Shown here: piece by piece, positions 26,101 to 33,790 of the stretch
How the letters are laid out: the number at the start of each line of letters is the position of its first letter
Position numbering within the stretch: the stretch's first letter is position 1
Source of the DNA: Ga0074130 sp964499485
Lineage (GTDB): Bacteria; Pseudomonadota; Gammaproteobacteria; Burkholderiales; Rhodocyclaceae
Direction of reading: 5' to 3'
Length of the DNA stretch: 64,000 nt
NCBI GenBank assembly: GCA_964499485.1
Contig: CAZCLF010000003.1
Coordinates: 1-64,000, forward strand
Translations under genes and position numbers: made by a program
Notes under the pieces: model-generated
Seen by the model: only the letters and a program-made list of their open reading frames with translations
Told to the model about the DNA's origin: nothing
Databases searched by the model: none

Positions 26101-29100
26101 ATGAATAAATCAGCGCGTCTATCGGCAGCGATTCTCCTGGGCCTGTTGTATTCAAGTGTGGCTTTGGCGCTCGATTGCCAAAGTACGGGGAGTGGCAATT
26201 GGGGGGTGAACGGGACATGGTCTTGTGGCCGTGTGCCAACTAATGCCGATACCGCAACAGTGCGGACTGGTCACACCGTCACCCTTGATGTACACACCAA
26301 CAACCTGCAGGCTTTAACCGTTCAGACAGGGGGGGCCATTGTTTCCGGCGGCAATAACCGCCGTATCGAGCTGAACGGCAATTTGGCGCTGAATGGCACG
26401 ATCACCCTTGACAATGAAATCAGACTGAATGCCAACTCAGTCTGGAGTGGTACCGCAACCGGTACGGCACTCACAGCGACCGGGATTGATTTTAATTGGA
26501 ACAATCTTACGTTTGCCAATAGTACAGTCGCCTACACAATCGCTTTGAGTGGCGGTACCCCCTTGCTGGAGGTCGGCGCACTTAATAACAACGGCGCAAA
26601 TAAGTTGGTCACCTTTGCCATGACCGGCGCCGCTCAGTCTTGGGAGGTGTACAACACCAAGTATCCGCAATTACGCCTCAGTGGTAGTGGCACCAAAACC
26701 TATGTGGCGAGCGGCATCGAGGTCTTGGGTGATCTGACTATCGACAGTGGTGTCACGTTCACCGCTAGCAACGCCACTAGTAATAACTATATCGGCGGAG
26801 ATTTGACCCGCAATGGCACATTCACCGTGCCAACTGGCTCTGGGACCTGGAACTTCAATGGCACCACTGCCCAAACCATTACGGGTGGCATGACCTTCTA
26901 CAACATGAATGTCAGTAATAGCGCCGGGGTGGTATTAAGTAATGGCAATCTCACGGTGGGGAATGGCAGCTCTGGCACCCTTAACTTGAGTGGCGGCATC
27001 ATCACGACTGGCACGAATAAAGTGATCATGCCGACCAAGTGCACCAGCGGCAATATATCTGGCAATTACTGGGTGAATGGCAATTTGCAGTTTTACTTTG
27101 CCAATCACAGCGGGACGTGCACGTATCGGATTGGCGATGCCACCGTTTATGCCCCGGTAACACTGGCGATTCCGTACTTTGGCGGGGTCGAGAATCTTGG
27201 CGGGCTAACCCTCACGGCGAGTACGCGCAGCGGCGATCATCCGCAGATCGCTACCTCAGGACTGAACGCAAACCGTAGCGTTAATCGTTGGTGGCAGCTT
27301 GGTGATCCGGACGACACGCTAGGCTGCGTCCCTTTTGGTAGCGATCAATACAACCCCGGCTCCTACACCGCCACCTTTCAGTTTGCTGCGAGTGATCGGG
27401 ATGGTGGCACGACGCCCGGTAACTTCAAGGTGGGTCGCTACTTTGGTGGTTGGGCTACGCCATCGAGCAGTAGTACGAGCGCCACCACGACAACGATTTC
27501 AGTCAGCGCACCCGCCAATGGCCTGTCTCCATTTGGTAGCTTTGCGATTGGCGAAGTCAGCGGTACACCGAGCGGTAGCGGCCCTGCCAATAACTGTTCG
27601 CCAACGCCAGATAACCAGCCACTGGCAGACTGGCGAATGGATGAGGGCGCTTGGACGGGTGCTGCAAATGAAGTCATCGACAGCAGCGGCAATGGCTACC
27701 ATGGTCGCGCTGCCTACGCCAATGGCAGTGGCCCTACAGCGACCACGGATAGTGGTACACCGGCCTATACCAGTGGCAGTCAAAGCACCTGTCGCTACGG
27801 TGCCTTTGATCGCAACACCTCACCGGTTCGGGCGTACACCTATGTTGCGCTGTCGAACTTCCCAACACTACCTGCCCGTTTTACCTTTGCTGGCTGGATC
27901 CGCTCAAGCGATGCTGGGGCATCCGGCCAGCGCATTCTGGTCAATGACGACAACCAAAATGGCTGGGGCTTCAGTTTGGGCGATGGCGGCACCGGCAGCC
28001 TGCGCATTTTCAATCGCAACCTGACAAACTCAGGCGCTGTCACGGGCAACGGTAGCAACCCGAGTTGTGGGGTTTTCTGTATTGATACCAACAATGCCGT
28101 GCCAACAAATACTTGGCGCTATGTGGCCTTGACGGTGAACACCACGACCCGTGACGTTGAGCTATATGTATTTAATACCAGCGGTACACGTATCGCCAAA
28201 GCCACGGGCAAATATGCCGGTACTTGGACGAATGGCACGGGGCTAGTTGCAATTGGTGGGGAGACAGCAGCATCGTCTGAAGGTCAAGGGCTGGATTACC
28301 ACTTCCGCGGCAATATTGATGAGATGCAGGTCTTCGGTGACGTGCTGACAGAGAGCAGTCTTGTCACCAATTTGCAGCGCACGCGGAGTTGCGCCGTCCT
28401 TGATCACGTAGAGTTTGTCCATGATGGAGCTGCGCTCACGTGTAGTCCGGAACCTGTGACGATTCTTGGATGCTCAGGCAGCGCCTCTTGTAACGGTGCG
28501 CCAGCCAGTCAGGTGGGTGGCAGTTTCACGATTACGCCAAATACGATTGCCGGGGCGACTTGGTGTACCGATGTGCAGTGCAGCAGCACGATTAGCGGCG
28601 CGATCAGTGCCACGACAGGCAGTGTGATTTACTTGCGCAAGGCAGCCCAAGGCAGCGTGCGCATCGGCGGCACGGTAGGTAGCTCCGTCAGCAACGCCAC
28701 TATTCAATGCCGCAACACCAGCAATGCCACCTTCAACGCAACCACAGCTTGTGATCTTGATTACGCGAGTTCTGGGCTGCTGGTGAGTATTGCCAATCAC
28801 GCCTCATGCACTGCCCAGACGGTAACGCTGCAGGCAGTCAAGGCCAATGACACAGCGACACGCTGCGATCCCGCCTATGTGAACGTCAATCGAAACCTAC
28901 AAATGTCGCTGAGCTATCTCAACCCGGCCAGTGGTACGCGTAGTGCTAGCTTCGACTATGTCACCAGTGCCGGCGGCGCGACGAGCAGCGTATCGGCCAT
29001 GGGCACCAGTAATGTGACCTTGAGTAATCTGTACTGGAATGCCACGGGCACGGCCACGCTCAACAATTTCCGCTATCCCGACGTTGGACAAGTGCAGTTA

Positions 29101-30402
29101 AACCCACAAACGGTGGGAACGACACCAGTGCTGAGTGCAATTGGCGGCAACGTATTCATTGCTGCTCCCGCCAGCTTTGCCTTCAGTAGTGTCAGTACCG
29201 GCCCGATCAAGGCGGGTGATCCGTTCAATGCCACGGTGACGGCCATGAATGCGTGTACAACCCCGGCTGCGACACCGAATTTTGGGCAGGAGACAGCGCC
29301 CGAAAGTGTGAGCCTACATTTGAACGCACGTGTCGCCCCAAGTGGCGCTGGCGATTGCGCCGACAATGCTAAGCCTTGCGATGGGACGGTGACGGGAAGT
29401 GTGACCTTGCCGTGGAGTGGCGGTGCTGCCAATTCGACCAACCTCCGGTATAGCGAGGTTGGGCAAATCACCTTGCAGGCTCGGTTGGCAAGTGGCGCCT
29501 ATCTCGGCTCGACGCTTACGGCGACTGGCACTAGCGCTACCGTGGGTAACTTTACCCCCGCCTATTTTGATACTGCCGTGACCCTCGGCTGTTCAGCCTT
29601 TACCTATTCAGGCCAACCCTTTACAGCCACTGTCACAGCACGTCGGCGTGATGGTGGCGTTACGCGCAACTTTGCTAACCTCTCCGGATGTACGGTGTGT
29701 GCAAAGGATGTCACCTTATCGAATGCGGGCGTTACAACCGGGTTCACCAATAACACTGTTCTTCAGTCTGCATTTGTTGCGGGCGTTGGCAGTCGCAGTA
29801 CGGTGCAATACAGCTTCGCCAATCGGCAGACTGCGCCAACCAATATCACGCTGCGTGCCATTGACAGTACGGACAGTACCATCACCTCAGCCAGTGGCAC
29901 AGAAGCCTCTATGCCGGTGCGTAGCGGGCGAGCTCGATTGCTCAATGCCAATGGCTCGGAATTGCTCGATTTGCCAGTACCTTTTACCGTTGAATATTGG
30001 GATGGTGCCAACGGCTGGCAGCGCAATACTGCTGATGCTTGCACGGGACTCAACCTTGCCAATGCGGTATCGCTGGCACTCTCCGGCGGTCCAGCGGCAT
30101 CCACTTGTGTTCGCGATAGCGGAAATCCAGGCGAAAGCGGGGCCGGTTGCGTTGCGGCAACGCCTGCTGGACTGGCAGCGCGCCGCTATCAGGATGCCAC
30201 TATCGCCGGCTTCCAAGGCAACTTCAATCTGTGGCTGCAAGCCCCGGGCGCTGGAAATACTGGCTCAGTGCTGGTCACCAGCACCGTCCCGGCTTGGTTA
30301 CAATTCACCTGGACCAGCGCAGTAGCAAGCAGCCCAGTTGCGCGTGCAACCTTCGGGGTCATCCGTAGCGGCCCGATTATTTATCGTCGCGAGGCCTATT
30401 GA
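26101..30402 (+). CDS. mshQ: giant MshQ-like secreted adhesin with LamG-like and DUF6701 regions
   Basis: A 1433-residue exported protein. The signal peptide is cut after about A23 (SSVALA/LDC). Residues about 24-490 are a repetitive Asn/Gly/Thr/Ser-rich beta region (VNGTWSCGRVPTNADTATVR at its start). Residues about 508-762 form a concanavalin A/LamG-like domain (PLADWRMDEGAW, NTWRYVALTVNTTTRDVELY, FRGNIDEMQVFGD). The rest is the MshQ-type DUF6701 region, with RARLLNANGSELLDLPVPFT and the terminal RATFGVIRSGPIIYRREAY. Many Cys residues suggest disulfides. It is probably a tip or accessory adhesin of the MSHA pilus. I prefer the ATG at 26101 to the in-frame TTG at 26092. Confidence 0.87.
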   Translation: MNKSARLSAAILLGLLYSSVALALDCQSTGSGNWGVNGTWSCGRVPTNADTATVRTGHTVTLDVHTNNLQALTVQTGGAIVSGGNNRRIELNGNLALNGTITLDNEIRLNANSVWSGTATGTALTATGIDFNWNNLTFANSTVAYTIALSGGTPLLEVGALNNNGANKLVTFAMTGAAQSWEVYNTKYPQLRLSGSGTKTYVASGIEVLGDLTIDSGVTFTASNATSNNYIGGDLTRNGTFTVPTGSGTWNFNGTTAQTITGGMTFYNMNVSNSAGVVLSNGNLTVGNGSSGTLNLSGGIITTGTNKVIMPTKCTSGNISGNYWVNGNLQFYFANHSGTCTYRIGDATVYAPVTLAIPYFGGVENLGGLTLTASTRSGDHPQIATSGLNANRSVNRWWQLGDPDDTLGCVPFGSDQYNPGSYTATFQFAASDRDGGTTPGNFKVGRYFGGWATPSSSSTSATTTTISVSAPANGLSPFGSFAIGEVSGTPSGSGPANNCSPTPDNQPLADWRMDEGAWTGAANEVIDSSGNGYHGRAAYANGSGPTATTDSGTPAYTSGSQSTCRYGAFDRNTSPVRAYTYVALSNFPTLPARFTFAGWIRSSDAGASGQRILVNDDNQNGWGFSLGDGGTGSLRIFNRNLTNSGAVTGNGSNPSCGVFCIDTNNAVPTNTWRYVALTVNTTTRDVELYVFNTSGTRIAKATGKYAGTWTNGTGLVAIGGETAASSEGQGLDYHFRGNIDEMQVFGDVLTESSLVTNLQRTRSCAVLDHVEFVHDGAALTCSPEPVTILGCSGSASCNGAPASQVGGSFTITPNTIAGATWCTDVQCSSTISGAISATTGSVIYLRKAAQGSVRIGGTVGSSVSNATIQCRNTSNATFNATTACDLDYASSGLLVSIANHASCTAQTVTLQAVKANDTATRCDPAYVNVNRNLQMSLSYLNPASGTRSASFDYVTSAGGATSSVSAMGTSNVTLSNLYWNATGTATLNNFRYPDVGQVQLNPQTVGTTPVLSAIGGNVFIAAPASFAFSSVSTGPIKAGDPFNATVTAMNACTTPAATPNFGQETAPESVSLHLNARVAPSGAGDCADNAKPCDGTVTGSVTLPWSGGAANSTNLRYSEVGQITLQARLASGAYLGSTLTATGTSATVGNFTPAYFDTAVTLGCSAFTYSGQPFTATVTARRRDGGVTRNFANLSGCTVCAKDVTLSNAGVTTGFTNNTVLQSAFVAGVGSRSTVQYSFANRQTAPTNITLRAIDSTDSTITSASGTEASMPVRSGRARLLNANGSELLDLPVPFTVEYWDGANGWQRNTADACTGLNLANAVSLALSGGPAASTCVRDSGNPGESGAGCVAATPAGLAARRYQDATIAGFQGNFNLWLQAPGAGNTGSVLVTSTVPAWLQFTWTSAVASSPVARATFGVIRSGPIIYRREAY

Positions 30403-30403
30403 A

Positions 30404-30913
30404 ATGCGGCGCGCGCTTATGGCCGGCTTTACCTTGATCGAGCTGATTACCGTCATGATCGTGATTGGCGTTCTGGCTGTGGTGGCGATTCCACGTTTGG
30501 GAGATAACAATGTCTTCCGCGAGCGTGGCTATCGCGATGCACTGGTTTCAACGGTTGCGCATGCCCGCCGTATGGCCGTTGCCAGCCGGCATATGGTGTG
30601 TGCCACTATCAATGGTGCAGCGGGCACAGTAACGCTAGCGCGTGACCTGACAGCGCCAGAAAATGTGGTGGCCGTGAACTGTAATCAGGCACTTAATCTT
30701 CCCAGTCAACAGGGCAATTGTGGTGCCAACCAATTGTGCGTACCCAATGGCGTTCTGCTCAACGGCGGTGCGGGTAACCAAGTGCTGGTCTTTGACCCAC
30801 TCGGGCGCGTGGTCGGGGTGAACACCCCACGCGTCACCGCAGCGAATGTGGCGCTTACGGTAAGCAACCAGCCGGATGTCACCATCACGGCAGCGACTGG
30901 GCTGGTGCAATGA
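30404..30913 (+). CDS. mshC: MSHA minor pilin MshC-like (GspH-type)
   Basis: A 169-residue prepilin. The leader MRRALMAG is cut after G8, the mature chain starts FTLIELITVMIVIGVLAVVA with Glu5 conserved, and the GspH-like segment RERGYRDALVSTVAHARRMA follows. Two Cys pairs are visible (NCNQAL, NCGANQLC). The end has the GspH/FimT-type strand VLVFDPLGRVVG. It starts 1 bp after the mshQ stop; I rejected a longer start at 30338 that would lie inside mshQ and put the pilin signal internally. It is presumably part of the tip complex that initiates the fibre. Confidence 0.83.
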   Translation: MRRALMAGFTLIELITVMIVIGVLAVVAIPRLGDNNVFRERGYRDALVSTVAHARRMAVASRHMVCATINGAAGTVTLARDLTAPENVVAVNCNQALNLPSQQGNCGANQLCVPNGVLLNGGAGNQVLVFDPLGRVVGVNTPRVTAANVALTVSNQPDVTITAATGLVQ

Positions 30914-31416
30914 TCCATAAGATGCAGCGCGGCATTACGCTGATTGAGCTGTTGATCTTCATCATTGTGGTGTCGGTCGGCTTGCTGGGGGCGATTGCGG
31001 TGTTTGGCCCAGCAGTGCGCGGCAGCGCTGATCCGATGATTCGCAAGCAGACGCTCAATCTGGCAGAGGCCTTGCTGCGAGAAGTGATGCAGAAAAGTTT
31101 TGAGAATGATCCGGCGGACCCCAACAACACAAGCAACACACTTGGTTGTACGCCCAATACCGTTCCCGTGTGCACTGCCAACTCACAAGTGAGTCGCCCG
31201 CTGTACAACGATGTGGATGATTACATTGGCTTCAATCAGGTGGGTATCCTGCGCCTCAATGGTGCAAATGTGCCGGGGCTTGAAGCATGTACTGAGGCCG
31301 TGGCTGTTACACCAACAACGATCAATGCCGTTGCTGGCAAATTAATCACAGCGACTGTTCGCTGTGGTGGAGAAACCGTGCCCTTGAGTGCCTTCCGGAG
31401 CAATTATGGCGGCTAG
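30910..31416 (+). CDS. mshD: MSHA minor pilin MshD-like
   Basis: A 168-residue prepilin cut after G8 (HKMQRG/ITLIE). The first mature residue is Ile rather than Phe, and Glu5 is kept. The hydrophobic helix is ITLIELLIFIIVVSVGLLGA, followed by FGPAVRGSADPMIRKQTLNL, which is typical of MshD. Several Cys residues are present. Its ATG overlaps the stop of mshC by 4 bp (ATGA), and its own 3' end overlaps mshO by 11 bp, so the minor pilin genes are tightly coupled. Confidence 0.83.
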   Translation: MIHKMQRGITLIELLIFIIVVSVGLLGAIAVFGPAVRGSADPMIRKQTLNLAEALLREVMQKSFENDPADPNNTSNTLGCTPNTVPVCTANSQVSRPLYNDVDDYIGFNQVGILRLNGANVPGLEACTEAVAVTPTTINAVAGKLITATVRCGGETVPLSAFRSNYGG

Positions 31417-32257
31417 GCGTTTTGTCAGCGGCTTTACCTTGATCGAGGCTTTGGTCTCCATCGTCATCCTCGGCATCATTGCCGGCATGGTGGCAGTCTT
31501 TATCCGCGCCCCTGTTGATGCCTATCTTGATACGGCCAGCCGTGCCGCGCTGACTGAGTCGGCGGATGGCGCGATTAAGCGCATGCGGCGCGATATTCAG
31601 GCCGCTCTACCAAATAGTTTCCGTCCGCCGGCGAACGGGGACACCGCCTGTTTTGAGTTTCTGCCCATGGTTGCTAGTGGTCGTTACCGTACCGCGGCGG
31701 ATAGCGGCAATGATGCCAACGACAATGTCCTCGACTTTACAATCGCCGATACCGGGTTTGATGCGCTCGCGCATCTCGGACTGAACCTCGTCGGCAATAC
31801 CCATGAGGTTGTGATTTATAACCTCGGGATTCCCGGTGCCAATGCCTACGCCACACCACGCGAGAACCGGGCCGCCATCGCTGCCGTAGCCATCCCCGCC
31901 GCTGGCGGGGCAGCAGCCACCATTACCCTGGCCGGTGCGGGCTTGCGTTTTCCGTTTGAGTCTCCGGGGCGCCGCTTTCAGGTGATTGAAAATCAGGCTG
32001 TGCGTTATAGCTGTGTGGGCGGTTCGGTGTGGCGCTCAAGAGCGGCCATCGCGAATGCAGCTATGGCAACTTGCCCAGCGGCCGGTGGGGATGAGTTGGT
32101 CCGCAACGTGAACTGTGCGGGGAGTTTCTTTACCTACGTCCCCGCCAACGCCACGCGTGAAGGCATGGTCGAAATCCTTTTGACGCTGACTTCACCGGCG
32201 CCCCAAAGCGAAACCATTCGCCTCTACGACAGAGTGAGCGTGAACAATGCGCCATAA
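31406..32257 (+). CDS. mshO: MSHA minor pilin MshO-like (GspJ-type)
   Basis: A 283-residue prepilin, cut after G9 (RRFVSG/FTLIE). The mature helix FTLIEALVSIVILGIIAGMV and the segment AADGAIKRMRRDIQ-like (SADGAIKRMRRDIQAALPNS) match MshO and GspJ pseudopilins. The large globular domain is Cys-containing. I chose the ATG at 31406, which puts the pilin signal at the N-terminus; an upstream ATG at 31388 lies deeper in mshD. MshO is thought to be one of the four minor pilins that cap the growing fibre. Confidence 0.85.
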   Translation: MAARRFVSGFTLIEALVSIVILGIIAGMVAVFIRAPVDAYLDTASRAALTESADGAIKRMRRDIQAALPNSFRPPANGDTACFEFLPMVASGRYRTAADSGNDANDNVLDFTIADTGFDALAHLGLNLVGNTHEVVIYNLGIPGANAYATPRENRAAIAAVAIPAAGGAAATITLAGAGLRFPFESPGRRFQVIENQAVRYSCVGGSVWRSRAAIANAAMATCPAAGGDELVRNVNCAGSFFTYVPANATREGMVEILLTLTSPAPQSETIRLYDRVSVNNAP

Positions 32258-32672
32258 GACTCAACAAGGTTTCGGCATGGTGGCGGCCATTGTCATCCTC
32301 GTCATTTTGGCCGTGTTGGGCACCTTTATTGTCGTGCTTTCGACGACGCAGCAAAAGGGTGCTGCGCTGGATGTCGATAGTGCACGTGCGTATGCCGCAG
32401 CGATGTCCGGTAGTGAGTGGGGCGTCCAACGCGCAGTGATTGGCAACAACTGCGGCTTTGGCACGCAGACCTTGGGCACCCAAGTCAACGGTATGACAAT
32501 TACCGTGACTGGCGCTGTGGCCGCCACTGGCAACCTAGTTGAGGCGGGCTTGGGTACTATCTGCATGGTCACATCGGTGGCCTGCAACTTGCCCGTAGGC
32601 AATGCCTGTCCGGGCGATGTGGGCAACCCGAATTATGTCGAGCGCAGCATTGTCGCGATGCCGGAACGCTAG
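32247..32672 (+). CDS. mshP: MSHA biogenesis protein MshP-like (GspK/PilX-type)
   Basis: A 141-residue protein with a pilin-like N-terminus (KTQQG/FGMVAAIVILVIL) that lacks the Glu at mature position 5, as is usual for MshP, GspK and PilX-type minor pilins. The segment ARAYAAAMSGSEWGVQRAV is characteristic of MshP. Several Cys residues follow. It overlaps mshO by 11 bp and is the last gene of the rightward msh arm; tRNA-Ser follows. Confidence 0.85.
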   Translation: MRHKTQQGFGMVAAIVILVILAVLGTFIVVLSTTQQKGAALDVDSARAYAAAMSGSEWGVQRAVIGNNCGFGTQTLGTQVNGMTITVTGAVAATGNLVEAGLGTICMVTSVACNLPVGNACPGDVGNPNYVERSIVAMPER

Positions 32673-32712
32673 TTTGTGATGTTCGAATAGCGCGCAAACA
32701 GCCCACCCTGCG

Positions 32713-32718
32713 TATAAT
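32713..32718 (+). promoter_or_regulatory. candidate -10 element for tRNA-Ser
   Basis: A consensus TATAAT lies 32 bp upstream of the tRNA start (32751), a proper distance for a short tRNA leader. The -35 hexamer at 17 bp spacing (near 32690) is not recognisable. Confidence 0.55.
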
Positions 32719-32750
32719 GCGCGGCTACTGTTCGAGCTATGCAGGAATAC

Positions 32751-32840
32751 GGAGGTGTGGCAGAGCGGTTGAATGCACCAGTCTTGAAAACTGGCGATGT
32801 CGCAAGGCATCCGTGAGTTCGAATCTCACCGCCTCCGCCA
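32751..32840 (+). tRNA. tRNA-Ser (anticodon UGA)
   Basis: A 90-nt class II tRNA. The acceptor stem GGAGGTG pairs with CGCCTCC, followed by discriminator G and an encoded CCA. The anticodon stem CCAGT/ACTGG encloses the loop CTTGAAA with anticodon TGA. A long variable arm (GCGATGTCGCAAGGCATCC region) and a T loop (GTTCGAATC) are present. All features fit a functional serine tRNA. Confidence 0.95.
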
Positions 32841-32846
32841 AAACAA

Positions 32847-32878
32847 CAAACCGCCCGTTGAGGCGGTTTTGTTTTTTT
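32847..32878 (+). terminator. Rho-independent terminator after tRNA-Ser
   Basis: AAACCGCC and GGCGGTTT pair around the loop CGTTGA and are followed by TTGTTTTTTT. It ends the tRNA transcript. It lies just beyond the stop of the convergent gene 32898-33416; its upstream A-run is short, so it serves mainly the plus strand. Confidence 0.9.
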
Positions 32879-32897
32879 AGCGCTACCGCTCCCCAAG

Positions 32898-33416
32898 CTA
32901 CTTGCCGAGCAGCTTTTGCCAGAGGCTTTTCTTGGGCGGTTTGCGTCGTGCTTCCTGCGCTTTTTGGGCTTTGAGCTTGAGCGAAACCGAGTTCGGATCG
33001 AGCCCCAATGAGGTATCGATTGGCTTGCCCAGTGGGCTGATACGGCGCGAATCCTTGTTAGTGGTGGGGTTGTTCCAACTGCTTTGGACGTTCTTTGCCG
33101 CTTCTTCGGCGTTGTTCCGCATACTCTGAAAGACTTGGCGATAAGGCATGCCGGTGGTCTGTGAGGCAACAATCGCTCGTTTGGCAATACTAATTTCCAG
33201 CAAAAACAGCAGCTCTTGAGCGGCATCCCACGGCAGCCCTTGGCGATCGCCGTCGCGTGAGTCCATCATCAGCGAGGCCACGTAGGGCTCGAAATCCTGC
33301 GTTGCCCAAGTTTCTGTGCACATCTTGGCAATCCGCGGAAGACGATATTCCAGCGCAGACAGCCCCGGAGGGGAGTCGTCAGGTTGTTTCGCCGCAGATT
33401 GGTAACTTGGGTTCAT
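32898..33416 (-). CDS. hypothetical protein
   Basis: A 172-residue soluble protein with no signal peptide or membrane helix. The N-terminal half is mixed alpha (LPWDAAQELLFLLEISIAKR). The middle is polar (EAAKNVQSSWNNPTTNKDSR), and the C-terminus is strongly basic (KAQEARRKPPKKSLWQKLLG), which could bind nucleic acid or membrane. I recognise no family. It converges on the tRNA-Ser gene and is divergent from the arginine operon region. Confidence 0.65.
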   Translation of the reverse strand: MNPSYQSAAKQPDDSPPGLSALEYRLPRIAKMCTETWATQDFEPYVASLMMDSRDGDRQGLPWDAAQELLFLLEISIAKRAIVASQTTGMPYRQVFQSMRNNAEEAAKNVQSSWNNPTTNKDSRRISPLGKPIDTSLGLDPNSVSLKLKAQKAQEARRKPPKKSLWQKLLGK

Positions 33417-33591
33417 TGAGTCCCAATAAAAACAGGATGTTGTGAATGTTTTGCCGGGCAGAACTGGCCAAAAACGTTCCTGAGATGAATTTTGGCATGC
33501 GTTGTCAGGATTTGCCAGATTTTGTTGCGTTGCACAAGGTGGTGGGCGTGCGCGCTGCGGCCTTGATACGACGGCTGGTTCGAGCCTCTAA

Positions 33592-33738
33592 ATGAGCAGG
33601 CGTTACCTCCTTCGCTTTGACTCCAAGCCCCTGTTTCCCTTAAGATGCTTCTTTTCCCCGATACGGCGGCCCGGCAGAAGCACGGGGCCGCCGTATGGCT
33701 TTTGTAGTCTCTGTCATTGCCACGCCGGTGATGAGTGA
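33592..33738 (+). CDS. candidate Arg-rich leader ORF upstream of argD
   Basis: ATG at 33592 opens a 48-codon frame ending TGA at 33736-33738, 52 bp before argD. It encodes seven Arg residues, five from codons that are usually rare in GC-rich bacteria (AGG, AGA twice, CGG twice). Its codons 24-27 (ATA CGG CGG CCC) form the left arm of the perfect hairpin at 33661-33696. The ribosome site is weak (GAG 8 bp upstream). This layout resembles a regulatory leader peptide for arginine genes, but translation and function are inferred only; it may be chance. Confidence 0.35.
   Translation: MSRRYLLRFDSKPLFPLRCFFSPIRRPGRSTGPPYGFCSLCHCHAGDE
33661..33705 (+). promoter_or_regulatory. perfect 12-bp hairpin in the argD leader
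   Basis: ATACGGCGGCCC (33661-33672) and GGGCCGCCGTAT (33685-33696) are exact inverted copies with a 12-nt loop. The sequence GGCTTTTG follows, a weak U-tract. It could be an intrinsic terminator or attenuator before argDFG. It lies in the 374-bp region without an assigned gene between 33416 and 33791; elsewhere in that region I see only the candidate leader ORF and the argD ribosome site GGAG near 33779. Confidence 0.6.
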
Positions 33739-33790
33739 TGATTAATGTTCGACTAGCTGACGTCAGCCTTGCTGGCGCGGAGCACTGTTC

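Noticed and set aside
26061..30402. Repeated GGCAC/AGTGG-like words in mshQ considered as DNA repeats
   Set aside because: They are scattered Gly/Thr/Ser/Asn codons of a beta-rich protein, with no fixed period that I can see.
32751..33790. tRNA-Ser as an attachment site for an integrated island
   Set aside because: No integrase gene or duplicated tRNA 3' end follows; ordinary arginine genes do.
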